Source: UBA288 sp964461885
GTDB taxonomy: Archaea; Halobacteriota; Methanomicrobia; Methanomicrobiales; Methanospirillaceae
Reading direction: 5' to 3'
Assembly: GCA_964461885.1 (NCBI GenBank)
Contig: CAYWVY010000001.1
Location: forward strand, 1 to 64,000
DNA length: 64,000 nt
Below are positions 41,633 through 51,170 of the stretch, piece by piece. The notes under the pieces were generated by a model. The model did not search any database. It had not been told where the DNA came from and saw nothing but the letters and a program-made list of their open reading frames with translations. Position numbers and translations under genes: made by a program. How positions within the stretch are numbered: position 1 is the stretch's first letter; every line of letters begins with the position of its first letter.

Positions 41633-42540
41633 ATGCGCACGAACCTCCGCGGGGGTGCACGGACTCACGTCGAAGACCCCGACGAGGAAGAGCAGGCCCG
41701 GCTCAGATACGGGGCCAGTATCCCGGCTGATTGGATCGGCGACGCGCTCGACCCGTACCAGCGCCCACGATCTCAGCGCTCGAACGACCTCGTCCTGCTC
41801 ACCGTCCTCTGCTCCCGGGCGGCCCGCAGGCGTCCCGAGCCGTTCGCCACGGTCCAGCTCGGCATCGTGCCCCTGCCGGACCGCGCGGTCACAATCTCCT
41901 GGCGCGACCCTGACCTGATCGACGACACCCGCGGGGGCGGCGACAACAGGGCCCGCAGCCCTCCCGGGATCGCGCTCGAGATCCTCGCCGCGAACAAGGA
42001 GATCTTCCGGCGCGACCTCCACGAGATCCTCGACCACTCGACCTTCAAAGAGGAGGAGCTCAGGGGCTCGCTCACGGGGTCGCCTTGGCAACCTGATCGA
42101 CCAGGGCAGGAGCCTCGTGTACTTCGACTCGGCCCTCCGGTCGAACGGGCGGGTGCTGGTGGGCGGCGCGCGGCGACGGGCTCTTCGAGGGCATCGAGGG
42201 CATGCGGGCCGCTCTCGAAGAGGTCCGCGAACGGAATGACGAGAACCCCGAGCTCGCGGAGGTCTCCTCCCGGATTGACGGCGACCTGATGGGGGGGTTC
42301 TCGTCCCTCGACTCGATGAACCTCAATGGCCTCGTCCGGACCCTGACCAAGATCACGATCGCGCTCGCCGTCCCGGCCATCATCGTGGGCCTCGGGGGCA
42401 TAAACGTCCCGACGCCGTTCACGGGGAGTCGGATCGGGTTCGCCGTGCTCACCGTGCTCGTGGTGGCGCTCACCGTGGTCACGTTTCTGGCGATCCGGTA
42501 CGCCGAGCGGATCAGTCCGCGCCCCGGGCAGCGAAGCTGA
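41633..42540 (+). pseudogene. CorA-family magnesium transporter, frameshifted
   Basis: Three successive frames together give a CorA-like protein. The first (41633 to about 42080) carries IGDALDPYQRPRS and FATVQLGIVPLPDRAVT. The second (about 42080-42170) reads NLIDQGRSLVYFDSALRSN. The third runs through MRAALEEVRERNDENPEL, VRTLTKITIALAVP and the membrane helices to 42540. The signature GMN loop reads GGINVPTPF, so even a repaired protein lacks canonical GMN. Two separate shifts make a single assembly error less likely. Confidence 0.75.
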
Positions 42541-42614
42541 TATATGGGTGCCCGTCCTCACACTCAGACGACTGATGAGTTTCGTCGAAACCACCAATAC
42601 CAGCGAGGGACGCA

Positions 42615-42995
42615 ATGACGGATTTCGAACCTGAATCGCTCTCCGAACCGCGAACACGTGTGACTTTGACGAGCGGTGACCTTGTCCTGCTCGACCCGAA
42701 GGACCCCGACGAGGATCCCGTGGTCCCGCTCGTCGTGGTCAGCAGCCAGCCCGTTGCCCTGCCGCACGGAGTCATCTACGTGCTCCGCGACGATCTGCCG
42801 CTTGTCGAGGAACTGCAACCGGTCTTCCGCGCGCCCGGGAGCGACTTCAACGCATGGTACGAACAGGAGCGGGAACTCTACGAAGCGCACGGACTCGTCT
42901 ACGGCGAGAACGACGAGCTGGACCTGTTGACCCGCCTGCTCTCGGAACGCGGGGTCTGGCACCGGCGTGCCCCGCGCTGCCTCTTCCTGGTCTGA
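42615..42995 (+). CDS. Conserved hypothetical protein
   Basis: 126 aa. Central strands VVPLVVVSSQPVALPHGVIY and an acidic C-terminal helix region (YEQERELYEAHG) are visible; no motif or family is recognised. No membrane helix or signal. A TATATGG box lies about 70 bases upstream. The base composition matches neighbouring real genes, and the frame is uninterrupted. Confidence 0.55.
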   Translation: MTDFEPESLSEPRTRVTLTSGDLVLLDPKDPDEDPVVPLVVVSSQPVALPHGVIYVLRDDLPLVEELQPVFRAPGSDFNAWYEQERELYEAHGLVYGENDELDLLTRLLSERGVWHRRAPRCLFLV

Positions 42996-43010
42996 GCTCC
43001 CGACGCCGCG

Positions 43011-43020
43011 AAATATAAGC
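43011..43020 (+). promoter_or_regulatory. TATA box of the PK-C-like gene
   Basis: AAATATAAGC is centred 28 bases before ATG 43044, fitting a leaderless transcript. Confidence 0.5.
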
Positions 43021-43043
43021 GCGGCGCGCCCCCACTCTCTTGC

Positions 43044-43634
43044 ATGGCATATGCGGAGAGGCAGGTCTACTACTTCGAGCGGCCCGGGCCCGAGAACACG
43101 GCCGATGCGGCCCGGTTCGCGGTGGAGCGGGCGCAGGCCCTCGGCATCGGCGCGGTCGTGGTCGCGTCCTCGAGCGGCCGGACGGCCCTCCAGTTCCTGG
43201 AGGTCATGATGGACGCCGGCCTCGAGCTCGTCGTTGTGACGCACGCGGTCGGGTTCCGAGCACCCGGCGAATGGGAGTTCGACCCGGCGGCGGCCAGGAC
43301 GTTGCGAGAGGCCGGCGCGACGATCGTGACGGGGACGCACGTCCTGTCGGGGCTTGAGCGGGCTTTCTCGGCATCGGCGAAGGTCGGTGGGGGCTCGCGC
43401 TCCGAGGCCGTGGCCGAGGCCCTCCGCCGCGTGGTCGCGGTCGGGTTGAAGGTCGCGGTCGAGTGCGTGATGATCGCGGCCGACCAGGGCGCGGTGCCGA
43501 TCGACCGCGAGGTCATGGCGTGCGGCGGCACGGGATCGGGTGCGGACACGGTAGTCGTGGTCCGGCCGGCGCACACGAACCGGTTCTTCGACTGCCAGGT
43601 CCGCGAGCTCGTGGCGATGCCGAGGAACCGTTAG
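43044..43634 (+). CDS. Pyruvate kinase C-terminal-like domain protein
   Basis: 196 aa. DAARFAVERAQALGIGAVVVASSSGRTALQ resembles the PK-C alpha/beta domain, which in pyruvate kinase binds effectors; LVVVTHAVGFRAPG and MACGGTGSGADTVVV are conserved in stand-alone archaeal members. The catalytic pyruvate kinase barrel is absent. Role unknown; perhaps a phosphate- or nucleotide-binding sensor. The stop codon shares one base with the next GTG start. Confidence 0.8.
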   Translation: MAYAERQVYYFERPGPENTADAARFAVERAQALGIGAVVVASSSGRTALQFLEVMMDAGLELVVVTHAVGFRAPGEWEFDPAAARTLREAGATIVTGTHVLSGLERAFSASAKVGGGSRSEAVAEALRRVVAVGLKVAVECVMIAADQGAVPIDREVMACGGTGSGADTVVVVRPAHTNRFFDCQVRELVAMPRNR

Positions 43635-44455
43635 TGCTCTTCGAAGCTCTCCGCGACAGCGTGCGGTACCCGGCGATCTGGATTGCGGGGCTGGGGTACG
43701 CGGCCCTCGACGTGCTCCAGCTCATGCTGAGCCTCCAGGGCGAGACCTTCTTCTCGACCCGGCTGCTCGTGCTCGAGTACCTGGCCCTGCCGTTCCTGCT
43801 CGCGGGGGCCTACGGCGTGCTCCGCGAGGCGGACTCGTCGCCGCGGCTTCTCCTCGGCGAGGGGGTTCGGAACTACTTCCGCGTGCTCCTGCCCGGACTC
43901 GTGGTCGGGTTTGCGGCGGTGCTCCTGGTCCTCGCCCTGACCGTGCTGCTCTCGCTCGCGGGCGGCGCGTTCTCGGCCGACCTCGCGGCCGGAGCGGCCA
44001 TCGTGATCATGATCCCGGTCGCGTTCTTCCTCTCGCTCTACGACACGGCCGCATGCTTCGAGGGACTCGGGGTCTTCGCCTCGCTCCGCCGCTCGGTCTC
44101 GCTCGTGCTGGCCCACATCTGGGAGGTGGCCGTCTTTCTGCTCGCGACGATCGCGGTCCTCTTCGCCGTTGGGTTTGTCCTCCTCCTGGCCTGGACGACG
44201 GTCCTCTTCGAACGGCTCGAGCCGCTGGCCTCGATGACGCCTGCGGAGATCGCGGACTTCGGGCCGGCCCAGTTCGCCCAGATCGCCGGGCCGGACGGGA
44301 TCGCCCTCGGCGCGGCCCTCTACGGTGTCTTCATCCTCTTCGCGTTCGTGCTCGTGACCGGGTACAAGGCCCGGCTCTACCGAACGATCGCCGAGGCGAT
44401 GCCGGCTGAGCCGGAGGGCGTCTACGACGAGAAGGGGCGGTACTACAAGTACTGA
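43634..44455 (+). CDS. Six-helix membrane protein (DUF7847-like)
   Basis: 273 aa from GTG 43634. About six membrane segments with a central glycine/leucine-rich pattern and a Pro/Glu-containing loop (SMTPAEIADFGPAQFAQI) before the last helix; the tail ends GRYYKY. It resembles archaeal DUF7847-type proteins of unknown function. Translation is probably coupled to the PK-C-like gene, so the two may act together. Confidence 0.7.
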   Translation: MLFEALRDSVRYPAIWIAGLGYAALDVLQLMLSLQGETFFSTRLLVLEYLALPFLLAGAYGVLREADSSPRLLLGEGVRNYFRVLLPGLVVGFAAVLLVLALTVLLSLAGGAFSADLAAGAAIVIMIPVAFFLSLYDTAACFEGLGVFASLRRSVSLVLAHIWEVAVFLLATIAVLFAVGFVLLLAWTTVLFERLEPLASMTPAEIADFGPAQFAQIAGPDGIALGAALYGVFILFAFVLVTGYKARLYRTIAEAMPAEPEGVYDEKGRYYKY

Positions 44456-44849
44456 CCCTCCATCTCCTCCATTTTTCAGGCGGGGGGTCGTCGACCTCAC
44501 CAGCAGGCCCATGCCACGCCTGTCTCCCACCCGGACCGCCGACCGGTGAACAACAGCGAATACTGCTCTTCACTATCGGCCGCATGGCCCGATGGGGATC
44601 CGCCCTTCGGTGAGCGTGCTTTCAGCACCACCTTCAACCGCGGCTGCATTGTGAATACGGCACGAGCTCACCCTCAAGTCGGCCCCGGCCGGCAAACCCG
44701 TCGCGCCGGACGTCGTGGCCGTCCACGTCAGCCCCGCCCGGGAGAGCGCTGTCGTCCGATCGCGCAGGCCCGACAACAGCTCCCCCACAGTTCATCGCCG
44801 ACGATCGCACTCCGCGTCACGACCGCCTGCCGCAGACAGGACTCGTGCA
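44456..44849. other. Intergenic region without recognisable genes
   Basis: About 390 bases with a T5 tract near 44471, possibly the terminator of the preceding gene. Frames here are short and lack motif support. No tRNA-like cloverleaf or repeat was seen. Confidence 0.5.
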
Positions 44850-45131
44850 ATGGCGCTTGACAAGCATTTATCGACCCGTATCTGGCTCGTTCTGTACCAT
44901 GCGGGCATCCGGGTCACCCAGTGGGCCGAGGGGCCGGAGGCCCCGACGGTCCTGAACGAGGTACTCCTCAACGAGATGGAGCGCGTCCCCGAGCCCGCCC
45001 TGCTCTACCTGCCCGGCGGGCGGATCGCGGCCGTCAACCGCACCGCGGCCCGCCTCGCCGGCGGCAGGCTGCTCATCCGCAGCGATCTCCCATTCGGGCC
45101 ATGCTCGCCCGGTGGCCTGACACGGCCTTAA
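44850..45131 (+). pseudogene. Truncated PAS-domain protein
   Basis: From ATG 44850, residues 35-75 read LLNEMERVPEPALLYLPGG and IAAVNRTAARLAGGRL, the first strands of a PAS domain as in the 34115-36322 kinase. The frame ends 25 residues later, so no complete PAS fold remains. It may be the stump of a sensor protein whose remainder has been lost. Confidence 0.5.
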
Positions 45132-45165
45132 TGGTTGCGAGGCCTGCGTGTGGCGCGGCGTCCGG

Positions 45166-46461
45166 TCAGATGCCGCCAGCTGACGGCACCGTCGCCCCAA
45201 CGAAGAAGAACGCGGCGAAGAGGCCGCCCGCGAGCGTCGCGAGCAGGTTCGTGCCCGAGTTTCCGATCAGACCCCGGTTCTCGAAGAGAGCGCCGATCAC
45301 CGAGTCCACGTTCGTCCCGATCAGCCCCGCGGCGACCGTCACGAGCAGCATGGCCGGGTCGGCAACGCCGAGCAGGAACGCGACAAGCCCGATCACGAGC
45401 GAGGCCAGGCCGGCCGCGAGCTCACCGACGAGCGTCACCCCGCCGTTCGTCCCGGCCCGGACCCGTTCGAAGGTCGTGATCAGCCTCGGCGTCTGGCCCG
45501 TCACCCCGATCTCCGACGCGACCGTGTCCGCCGCCGCCGTCGCCACTGCGCCGAGGAAGAGCGCAATGCAGGCCGGGTGCTGGGTTACGCCGTACATGAC
45601 GGCAGCCGCGGCTGCCACGATCCCATTCGCGAAGACGTTCTGGTAGCCACGCACGCCGCTCTTCGCTTCTTCGACCCCGATTCGGCGCTTGTAATCGAAC
45701 CGGTACCGGGTCGTCCCCGAGCCGAGCACGAAGAAGACCAGCAGGATTACGAACCAGCGCACGTCGGCGAAGACGATCAGCAGGAGGCCGATCAGCGCGC
45801 CCGAGAACAGCCCCGATAGGTCCATGGCGCGCACGCGGTACGCGAAGTACCCGAACGAGAACGCGACGATCGCGGCCGCGATCAGGTTCAGACCATCGAC
45901 CGAGAAATCCAGGTCGTCGAAGAGGTAGACGGTCATCGCAACCCCGAGCATCTCCACGAGGAAAGCGTCCTCCCGGTCCGCCAGGATTGCCTTGAGCAGT
46001 ACCGCGACGACCACGCCCGTGAGCACGATCAGGGGCTCCTCCTTCCCGAGCGCCCAGGATACCGCGAGCCCGGCTGCCATGGCCCCCCCGAAGAACCAGA
46101 GGTAGACTGGGGGCACCTCCCCGGCTTCGAGACGGCGCTGCACATCGACCCTCCGCCGTCGGCGGGCGAGGAGGCTGCCGTCCGCGTACCGGGCCGCGAG
46201 CTCGCCCACGAGCATGATCGCGAGCGTCACCGCGAAGACGTAGAGGGGGAGGATCGCCGCGCCGAAGAGCACGGCGAGGACCATGATCGGCACGGTCGGG
46301 TACGGCTCGTGGAAGATGACGAGTACAGTGAGGCAAGCGGTGATGACCACGACAGCGAGAAGGGCGGCCGCGAAGGTGCCGGCGGCCGCGACAAAGGGCG
46401 CCGCGAGCATCGCCCCGAGCCCGATGGCGGTCCCGAGCAGCGTGCCTGTCTCCCTCATCAT
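45166..46461 (-). CDS. DUF92 family membrane protein
   Basis: 431 aa with twelve or so hydrophobic segments. The C-terminal half has the DUF92 signature: SGTTRYRFDYKRRIGVEE, GYQNVFANG, ADTVASEIG and TNGGVTLVGELA. The N-terminal half is an additional membrane domain as in other archaeal members. Plant VTE6 of this family is a phytyl-phosphate kinase, so an isoprenoid phosphate kinase role is possible but unproven here. Divergent from valS. Confidence 0.82.
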   Translation of the reverse strand: MMRETGTLLGTAIGLGAMLAAPFVAAAGTFAAALLAVVVITACLTVLVIFHEPYPTVPIMVLAVLFGAAILPLYVFAVTLAIMLVGELAARYADGSLLARRRRRVDVQRRLEAGEVPPVYLWFFGGAMAAGLAVSWALGKEEPLIVLTGVVVAVLLKAILADREDAFLVEMLGVAMTVYLFDDLDFSVDGLNLIAAAIVAFSFGYFAYRVRAMDLSGLFSGALIGLLLIVFADVRWFVILLVFFVLGSGTTRYRFDYKRRIGVEEAKSGVRGYQNVFANGIVAAAAAVMYGVTQHPACIALFLGAVATAAADTVASEIGVTGQTPRLITTFERVRAGTNGGVTLVGELAAGLASLVIGLVAFLLGVADPAMLLVTVAAGLIGTNVDSVIGALFENRGLIGNSGTNLLATLAGGLFAAFFFVGATVPSAGGI

Positions 46462-46544
46462 TCTTCAATAATTCGCGCCGGATTGTGAAGAAACTTCGGT
46501 TCTGTCGTTCGATACTGTAATGTTCGCCCGCACGCAATCTTTGA

Positions 46545-49139
46545 GTGATGAGGACCCTTCCCGAACTGCCGAAGGCCTACGACGCGTGCGCCGTCGAGGA
46601 GCGCTGGCAGGCGCGCTGGCGCGACGAGGACCAATACTTCGACCCGGCCTCTGACCGGCCGCAGTTCGTGATCGACACCCCGCCACCGTACCCGACCGGG
46701 AACTTCCATATCGGGAACGCTCTTAACTGGTGCTACATCGACTTCCTGGCCCGGTACCGGCGGATGCGGGGCGATAACGTGATGTTCCCGCAGGGGTGGG
46801 ACTGCCACGGCCTCCCGACCGAGGTCAAGGTCGAGGAGCAGCAGGGGATCACCAAGAACGACCTGCCCCGCGAGGAGTTCCGCCGGCTCTGCCGAGAGCT
46901 GACCGCGAAAAACATCGCGCAGATGCGGATCACCATGCGCCGCATGGCCTTCTCGATCGACTGGTCGAGAGAGTATGTGACCATGCTCCCGGCCTACTAC
47001 CGGAAGACGCAGGCCTCGTTCCTCCGGATGCTAAAGGACGGGTACATCTACCGATCCGAGCACCCGGTCAACTTCTGCACCCGCTGCGAGACCGCGATCG
47101 CTTTCGCGGAGGTCGCGTACGAGGGCCGAACCACGAAACTCAACTTCTTCGACTTCGACGGCCTCGAGATCGCCACGACTCGCCCCGAGCTCCTGGCTGC
47201 GTGCGTGGCCGTGGCCGTCCACCCGGAGGACGAGCGGTACGCCGCGCTCGCAGGACCTCTCACGGTCCCACTCTTCGGCCACGCGGTGCCGGTGATCCGC
47301 GACGAGGCCGTCGACCCGGCCTTCGGCTCGGGGGCCGTGATGATCTGCACCTTCGGCGACAAGCAGGACGTCGCCTGGTGGAAGACGCATGGTCTCGACC
47401 TCCGCCCCGCGCTCGACGCGACGGGGCATATGACCGCGCTTGCCGGGCCGTACGAGGGGATGACCGCACCCGAGTGCCGCGAGGCGGTCCTCGAAGCGAT
47501 GGTCGGGGCGGGCGTTCTGAAGCGCCAGGTCCCCCTCGAGCAGCGGGTCGGCACCTGCTGGCGGTGCAAGACCCCGATCGAGATCCTCTCCGAGCGGCAG
47601 TGGTTCGTGAAGGTCGACCCTGCCGCGATCCTCAAGGCCGCTCAAGAGCTCCGCTGGGTCCCCGAGCACATGCTCCTCCGGATGGAGGACTGGGTCGGGA
47701 AGATGGAGTGGGACTGGTGCATCTCCCGCCAGCGAATCTTCGCGACCCCGATCCCGGTCTGGTTCTGCACGTCCTGTGGCGATATACTCCTGCCCGACGA
47801 GGCCGATCTCCCGATCGACCCGACCGTGGACCGGCCGAAGACCCCCTGCCCGCGCTGCGGCTCGGTCGAGTTCGAGAGCGAGACCGACGTCCTCGATACC
47901 TGGATGGATTCCTCGATTTCGGTCATGAACGTGACCGGCTGGGACGGCTCGGTTGCGAAGCCGCCGTTCTTCCCGGCGCAGATCCGGCCGCAGGGCCACG
48001 ACATCATCCGAACCTGGGCCTTCTACACGATCCTCCGGTCGCTCGCCCTGACCGGCGAGAAGCCCTGGGAACAGATCCTGGTCAACGGCATGGTCCTCGG
48101 GGAGGACGGCTTCAAGATGTCCAAGTCGCGCGGGAACATCATCGCGCCCGAGGAGATCTTCGGCGAGTACGGAGCCGACGCCCTCCGGCAGTGGGCCGCG
48201 GCCGGTGCGGCCACCGGCTCGGACATCCAGTTCAACTGGAACGACGTGGTCGCGGCCTCGCGCTTCCAGACGAAGTTCTGGAACATCGCCCGCTTTGCCC
48301 TGCTCCAGATCAATCGCGAGGAGGTCGGGGAGGGGACGCCCACCGCGCTCGCGGACCGGTGGCTCCTGGCCCGCCTCTCCGCGCTCGTGGCCGAGGTGAC
48401 GGCTGCGATGGAAGTTTACCAGTTCGATCGCGGGCTCAAGGCCGTTCGCGAGTTCGCCTGGGAAGTCCTCGCGGACGAATACATCGAGCTCGTCAAGGGC
48501 CGGCTGTACGACCAGGGCGAGGGCCGGGCCGGGGCCGTCCGGACCCTTGAGACCGCGCTTGACCTCCTCTGCCGCCTGCTCGCGCCGTTCGTCCCGTCGT
48601 TCGCCGAGGAGGTCTTCTCGTACCTCGGCCGAGGCTCGGTCCACGCGCAGCCGTGGCCGGAATTCGTGTTCGACGATTCGCAGGCGCTTGCCGACGGAGA
48701 GATCCTGGCCTCGATCGTGGCCGAGGTCCGTCGGTACAAGCACGAGCAGGGCATGGCCCTGAACGCGCCTCTCGGACATGTCACGGTCATGGCGCCGCGC
48801 GCGATCGACGACGACGGGGACGCGGGCCGCGCCCTGAACGCGGAGGTGCGCTGGCAGGTCGGAACGGGCGGGCTCTCGCGCGAGCTCGTGGACGTGAAGT
48901 TCGAAATGGCCATCGTGGGCAAGGCCTTCCGGAAGGACGCGCCCGCGTTCATGGCGGCCGTCCGGGCCCTGCCGAAGGAGATGCTCGCAGGTCCGCTCGA
49001 GACGGTCGAGCTGAACGGGGCCGAGGTCGCCGTCCCGGCGGGCGCGTTCGCGCCGGTCCACGCCTCGCTCGTCGGCGGCGAGCAGGTGGACCTGGTCACG
49101 GTCGGCGACGTGCTCGTGACCGTTCGACGGTCGCCCTGA
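46545..49139 (+). CDS. valS: Valine--tRNA ligase
   Basis: 864 aa; GTG 46545 or ATG 46548. TPPPYPTGNFHIGNALNW holds the HIGH-type motif (HIGN, H55) and FKMSKSRGN the KMSKS motif (K524). An editing domain sits between, the zinc knuckle pairs CTRC, CWRC and CPRC are visible, and the anticodon-binding helices close the protein. Ends convergently on tmk: its last 44 bases overlap the end of tmk. Confidence 0.95.
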   Translation: MMRTLPELPKAYDACAVEERWQARWRDEDQYFDPASDRPQFVIDTPPPYPTGNFHIGNALNWCYIDFLARYRRMRGDNVMFPQGWDCHGLPTEVKVEEQQGITKNDLPREEFRRLCRELTAKNIAQMRITMRRMAFSIDWSREYVTMLPAYYRKTQASFLRMLKDGYIYRSEHPVNFCTRCETAIAFAEVAYEGRTTKLNFFDFDGLEIATTRPELLAACVAVAVHPEDERYAALAGPLTVPLFGHAVPVIRDEAVDPAFGSGAVMICTFGDKQDVAWWKTHGLDLRPALDATGHMTALAGPYEGMTAPECREAVLEAMVGAGVLKRQVPLEQRVGTCWRCKTPIEILSERQWFVKVDPAAILKAAQELRWVPEHMLLRMEDWVGKMEWDWCISRQRIFATPIPVWFCTSCGDILLPDEADLPIDPTVDRPKTPCPRCGSVEFESETDVLDTWMDSSISVMNVTGWDGSVAKPPFFPAQIRPQGHDIIRTWAFYTILRSLALTGEKPWEQILVNGMVLGEDGFKMSKSRGNIIAPEEIFGEYGADALRQWAAAGAATGSDIQFNWNDVVAASRFQTKFWNIARFALLQINREEVGEGTPTALADRWLLARLSALVAEVTAAMEVYQFDRGLKAVREFAWEVLADEYIELVKGRLYDQGEGRAGAVRTLETALDLLCRLLAPFVPSFAEEVFSYLGRGSVHAQPWPEFVFDDSQALADGEILASIVAEVRRYKHEQGMALNAPLGHVTVMAPRAIDDDGDAGRALNAEVRWQVGTGGLSRELVDVKFEMAIVGKAFRKDAPAFMAAVRALPKEMLAGPLETVELNGAEVAVPAGAFAPVHASLVGGEQVDLVTVGDVLVTVRRSP

Positions 49140-49716
49140 TCGCGCCCTCGACGAAGGCCGCGATCTCTTCCCTCTCTTTTTCGGCGTCCACGAGCACGAA
49201 CCGCGAGGGCTCTTCCTCGGCGAGGCCGAGGTACGCGGCCTGGACTTTCTCGAGGGTATCGGCCTCCTCGAAGTGCTCGCGCTGCTCGTGTGCGCCGATG
49301 CGGCGCACGGCCTCGTCCACGGCGAGAACGAGGAGAAAGGTCTGATCCGGGGGAACGGTCCAGCCGTCGTGGAGGGCCCGGAGCCAGCTGAGCGGACCGG
49401 GCAGGCGGCCCCCGAGCACGACCGACTGGTATGCGTACCGCGAGTCCGAGTACCGGTCCGAGACCACGAGCCGCCCCTCCGCGAGCGCGGGCCGGACCAC
49501 GGTCGTCACGTGGGCCGCGTGGTCCGCGGCAAAGAGGAGGGCCTCGGCGATGGGATCGATCTCCTCGGCGATCCCGCGCCGGACGGCCTGGCCGGTCCAG
49601 GTCGTGGTCGGCTCGCGCGTGAAGACCGGGTCGAGGTCGGCGAGCCGGTCCTCGAGGAGACGGACGAGCGTGGACTTGCCCGTGCCGTCGATACCCTCGA
49701 GCGTGATCAGGGCCAC
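49096..49716 (-). CDS. tmk: Thymidylate kinase
   Basis: 206 aa from GTG 49716. ITLEGIDGTGKSTLV is the P-loop, FTREPT the DR/EP motif and VVSDRYSDSRYAYQS the dTMP-binding DRY region. It phosphorylates dTMP to dTDP. The start overlaps the end of the upstream HisA-like gene, and the last 44 bases overlap valS on the other strand. Confidence 0.92.
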   Translation of the reverse strand: MALITLEGIDGTGKSTLVRLLEDRLADLDPVFTREPTTTWTGQAVRRGIAEEIDPIAEALLFAADHAAHVTTVVRPALAEGRLVVSDRYSDSRYAYQSVVLGGRLPGPLSWLRALHDGWTVPPDQTFLLVLAVDEAVRRIGAHEQREHFEEADTLEKVQAAYLGLAEEEPSRFVLVDAEKEREEIAAFVEGAIRATVERSRARRRP

Positions 49717-50378
49717 GCGCCCCTCCGGATCGCGTCGAGCGGGATGGCGCCGCGGTGGAGCGCAGTCGCGACGATCGCGCCGTCGTAGCCGGCGTCCGCG
49801 AGCAGGTCGAGGTCTGCAGTCGAGGCCGCGCCGCCGCCGTACAGCAGGCGACGGTCCGAGGCCGAACGGACACGGGCGAGCAGGGCGGGGTCGAGCCCCC
49901 GGCCCGTGCCGACCGAGCTGATGTCCAGGTAGAGGTGGGCGCCGAACGCGAGCTCGCGCACCCGCTCGAGGAACGCCACGGGATCCTCGCCGCGGGGAAG
50001 CACGCGACCGTCGCGGCAGTCGAGCGAGAGGACGCCCCCGGGGCAGTCGCCGAAGGTGTCTCCGGCCGTCTCTGTCCCGAGGACGGGCGTGAAGCCCGTC
50101 GCGTCCCGGCACTCCGCGGCCGATGCGAAGCCCGCATCGACGTAGCAGGTTTTGACGCGCGGGGCGAGGCGGGAGATTACCGTTCCGTGGTTGCCGGTCC
50201 GCGCGATCCGGTCGAGGTCCGCGATGTAGACGTGCCGGGGCCGGAGGGCCGCGAAGTACTCCTCTGGATCGGCCGACGGCGAGAGTCCCCAGTCGAGCGG
50301 CCGGTAGGTCGCGCGCGCGCCCGCGGCGCCGTGGACCACGAGGCCTCCCCGGAGGTCGATGGCAAGGATCAGTTCCAT
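49707..50378 (-). CDS. HisA/HisF-related TIM-barrel protein
   Basis: 223 aa from ATG 50378. LILAIDLRGGLVVHG matches the first strand of HisA, and RHVYIADLDRIARTGNH, TCYVDAGFAS and LLYGGGAAS follow the half-barrel pattern. HisA proper has a second catalytic Asp at the equivalent of LYLDISSVGTG, which is present. Methanogens carry such HisA paralogues outside his operons, some near cofactor genes; histidine synthesis is not implied. It is divergent from mfnB. Confidence 0.8.
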   Translation of the reverse strand: MELILAIDLRGGLVVHGAAGARATYRPLDWGLSPSADPEEYFAALRPRHVYIADLDRIARTGNHGTVISRLAPRVKTCYVDAGFASAAECRDATGFTPVLGTETAGDTFGDCPGGVLSLDCRDGRVLPRGEDPVAFLERVRELAFGAHLYLDISSVGTGRGLDPALLARVRSASDRRLLYGGGAASTADLDLLADAGYDGAIVATALHRGAIPLDAIRRGAWP

Positions 50379-50480
50379 CCGCTGATCGGGTGGGCGCTTG
50401 GAGAAGAGATGCTTTTCCACGCTCGCGGCAGCTCCTTCAGATTCGGAACCCCTATTAACGGGAGCGCATATAACTGATCT

Positions 50481-51167
50481 ATGCAACTACTTGTCAGCCC
50501 GAGCAGCCTCGAAGAGGCCGAACGTGCGCTCGCCGCTGATATCATCGACGTTAAGCGGCCGGCCGAGGGGTCGCTCGGTGCGAACTTCCCCTGGGTGATC
50601 CGCGGGATAAAGGGGATGACCGAGAAACCCGTCTCGGCCGCGATCGGCGACTTCGACAATCGCCCCGGCGGCGCCGCCCTCTCCGCGCTCGGGGCCGCGG
50701 CGGCCGGTGCAGACTATATCAAGTGCGGACTGATGGTTCCCGGTGCAGACGAAGCGATGCTCATCATCGAGAGCGTGGCGCGGGCCGTCAAGGACGACTA
50801 CCCCGACCGGAAGGTCGTCATCGCAGCGTACTCCGATTTCGAACGGCTCGGCACGATCTCGCCGTTCGACGTGGTCCCGCTTGCGGCCTCCGCCGGCGTC
50901 GACGTTGTGATGATCGATACGGGCAGAAAGGACGGCCGGTCCACGTTCGAGTTCATGGACGAGGTCACCCTCTCCCGGTTCGTCGAAGCCGGTCGTGGAG
51001 CTGGCCTCGCGGTCGCCCTCGCGGGTTCGCTCGTCTTCGACGACCTCGCCGCGCTTCGCCGGATCGATCCCGACATCATCGGCGTCCGGGGCATGGTCTG
51101 CGGCGGCGACAGGACAGCGATGCTGAGAGAAGACCTCGTGCAACAGGCCATGGCGGCCATACGGTGA
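50481..51167 (+). CDS. mfnB: (5-formylfuran-3-yl)methyl phosphate synthase
   Basis: 228 aa, family length. The TIM-barrel has DIIDVKRPAEGSLGANFPW with the Schiff-base/catalytic K25, GADYIKCGL, and DTGRKDGRSTFEF. The enzyme condenses two glyceraldehyde-3-phosphates into the furan of methanofuran, the C1 carrier of the first step of methanogenesis. Four bases separate it from guaB. Confidence 0.94.
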   Translation: MQLLVSPSSLEEAERALAADIIDVKRPAEGSLGANFPWVIRGIKGMTEKPVSAAIGDFDNRPGGAALSALGAAAAGADYIKCGLMVPGADEAMLIIESVARAVKDDYPDRKVVIAAYSDFERLGTISPFDVVPLAASAGVDVVMIDTGRKDGRSTFEFMDEVTLSRFVEAGRGAGLAVALAGSLVFDDLAALRRIDPDIIGVRGMVCGGDRTAMLREDLVQQAMAAIR

Positions 51168-51170
51168 ACC

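Noticed and set aside
44456..44849. tRNA or small RNA in the gap before the PAS stump
   Set aside because: No T-loop GTTCRANNC or acceptor pairing was found.
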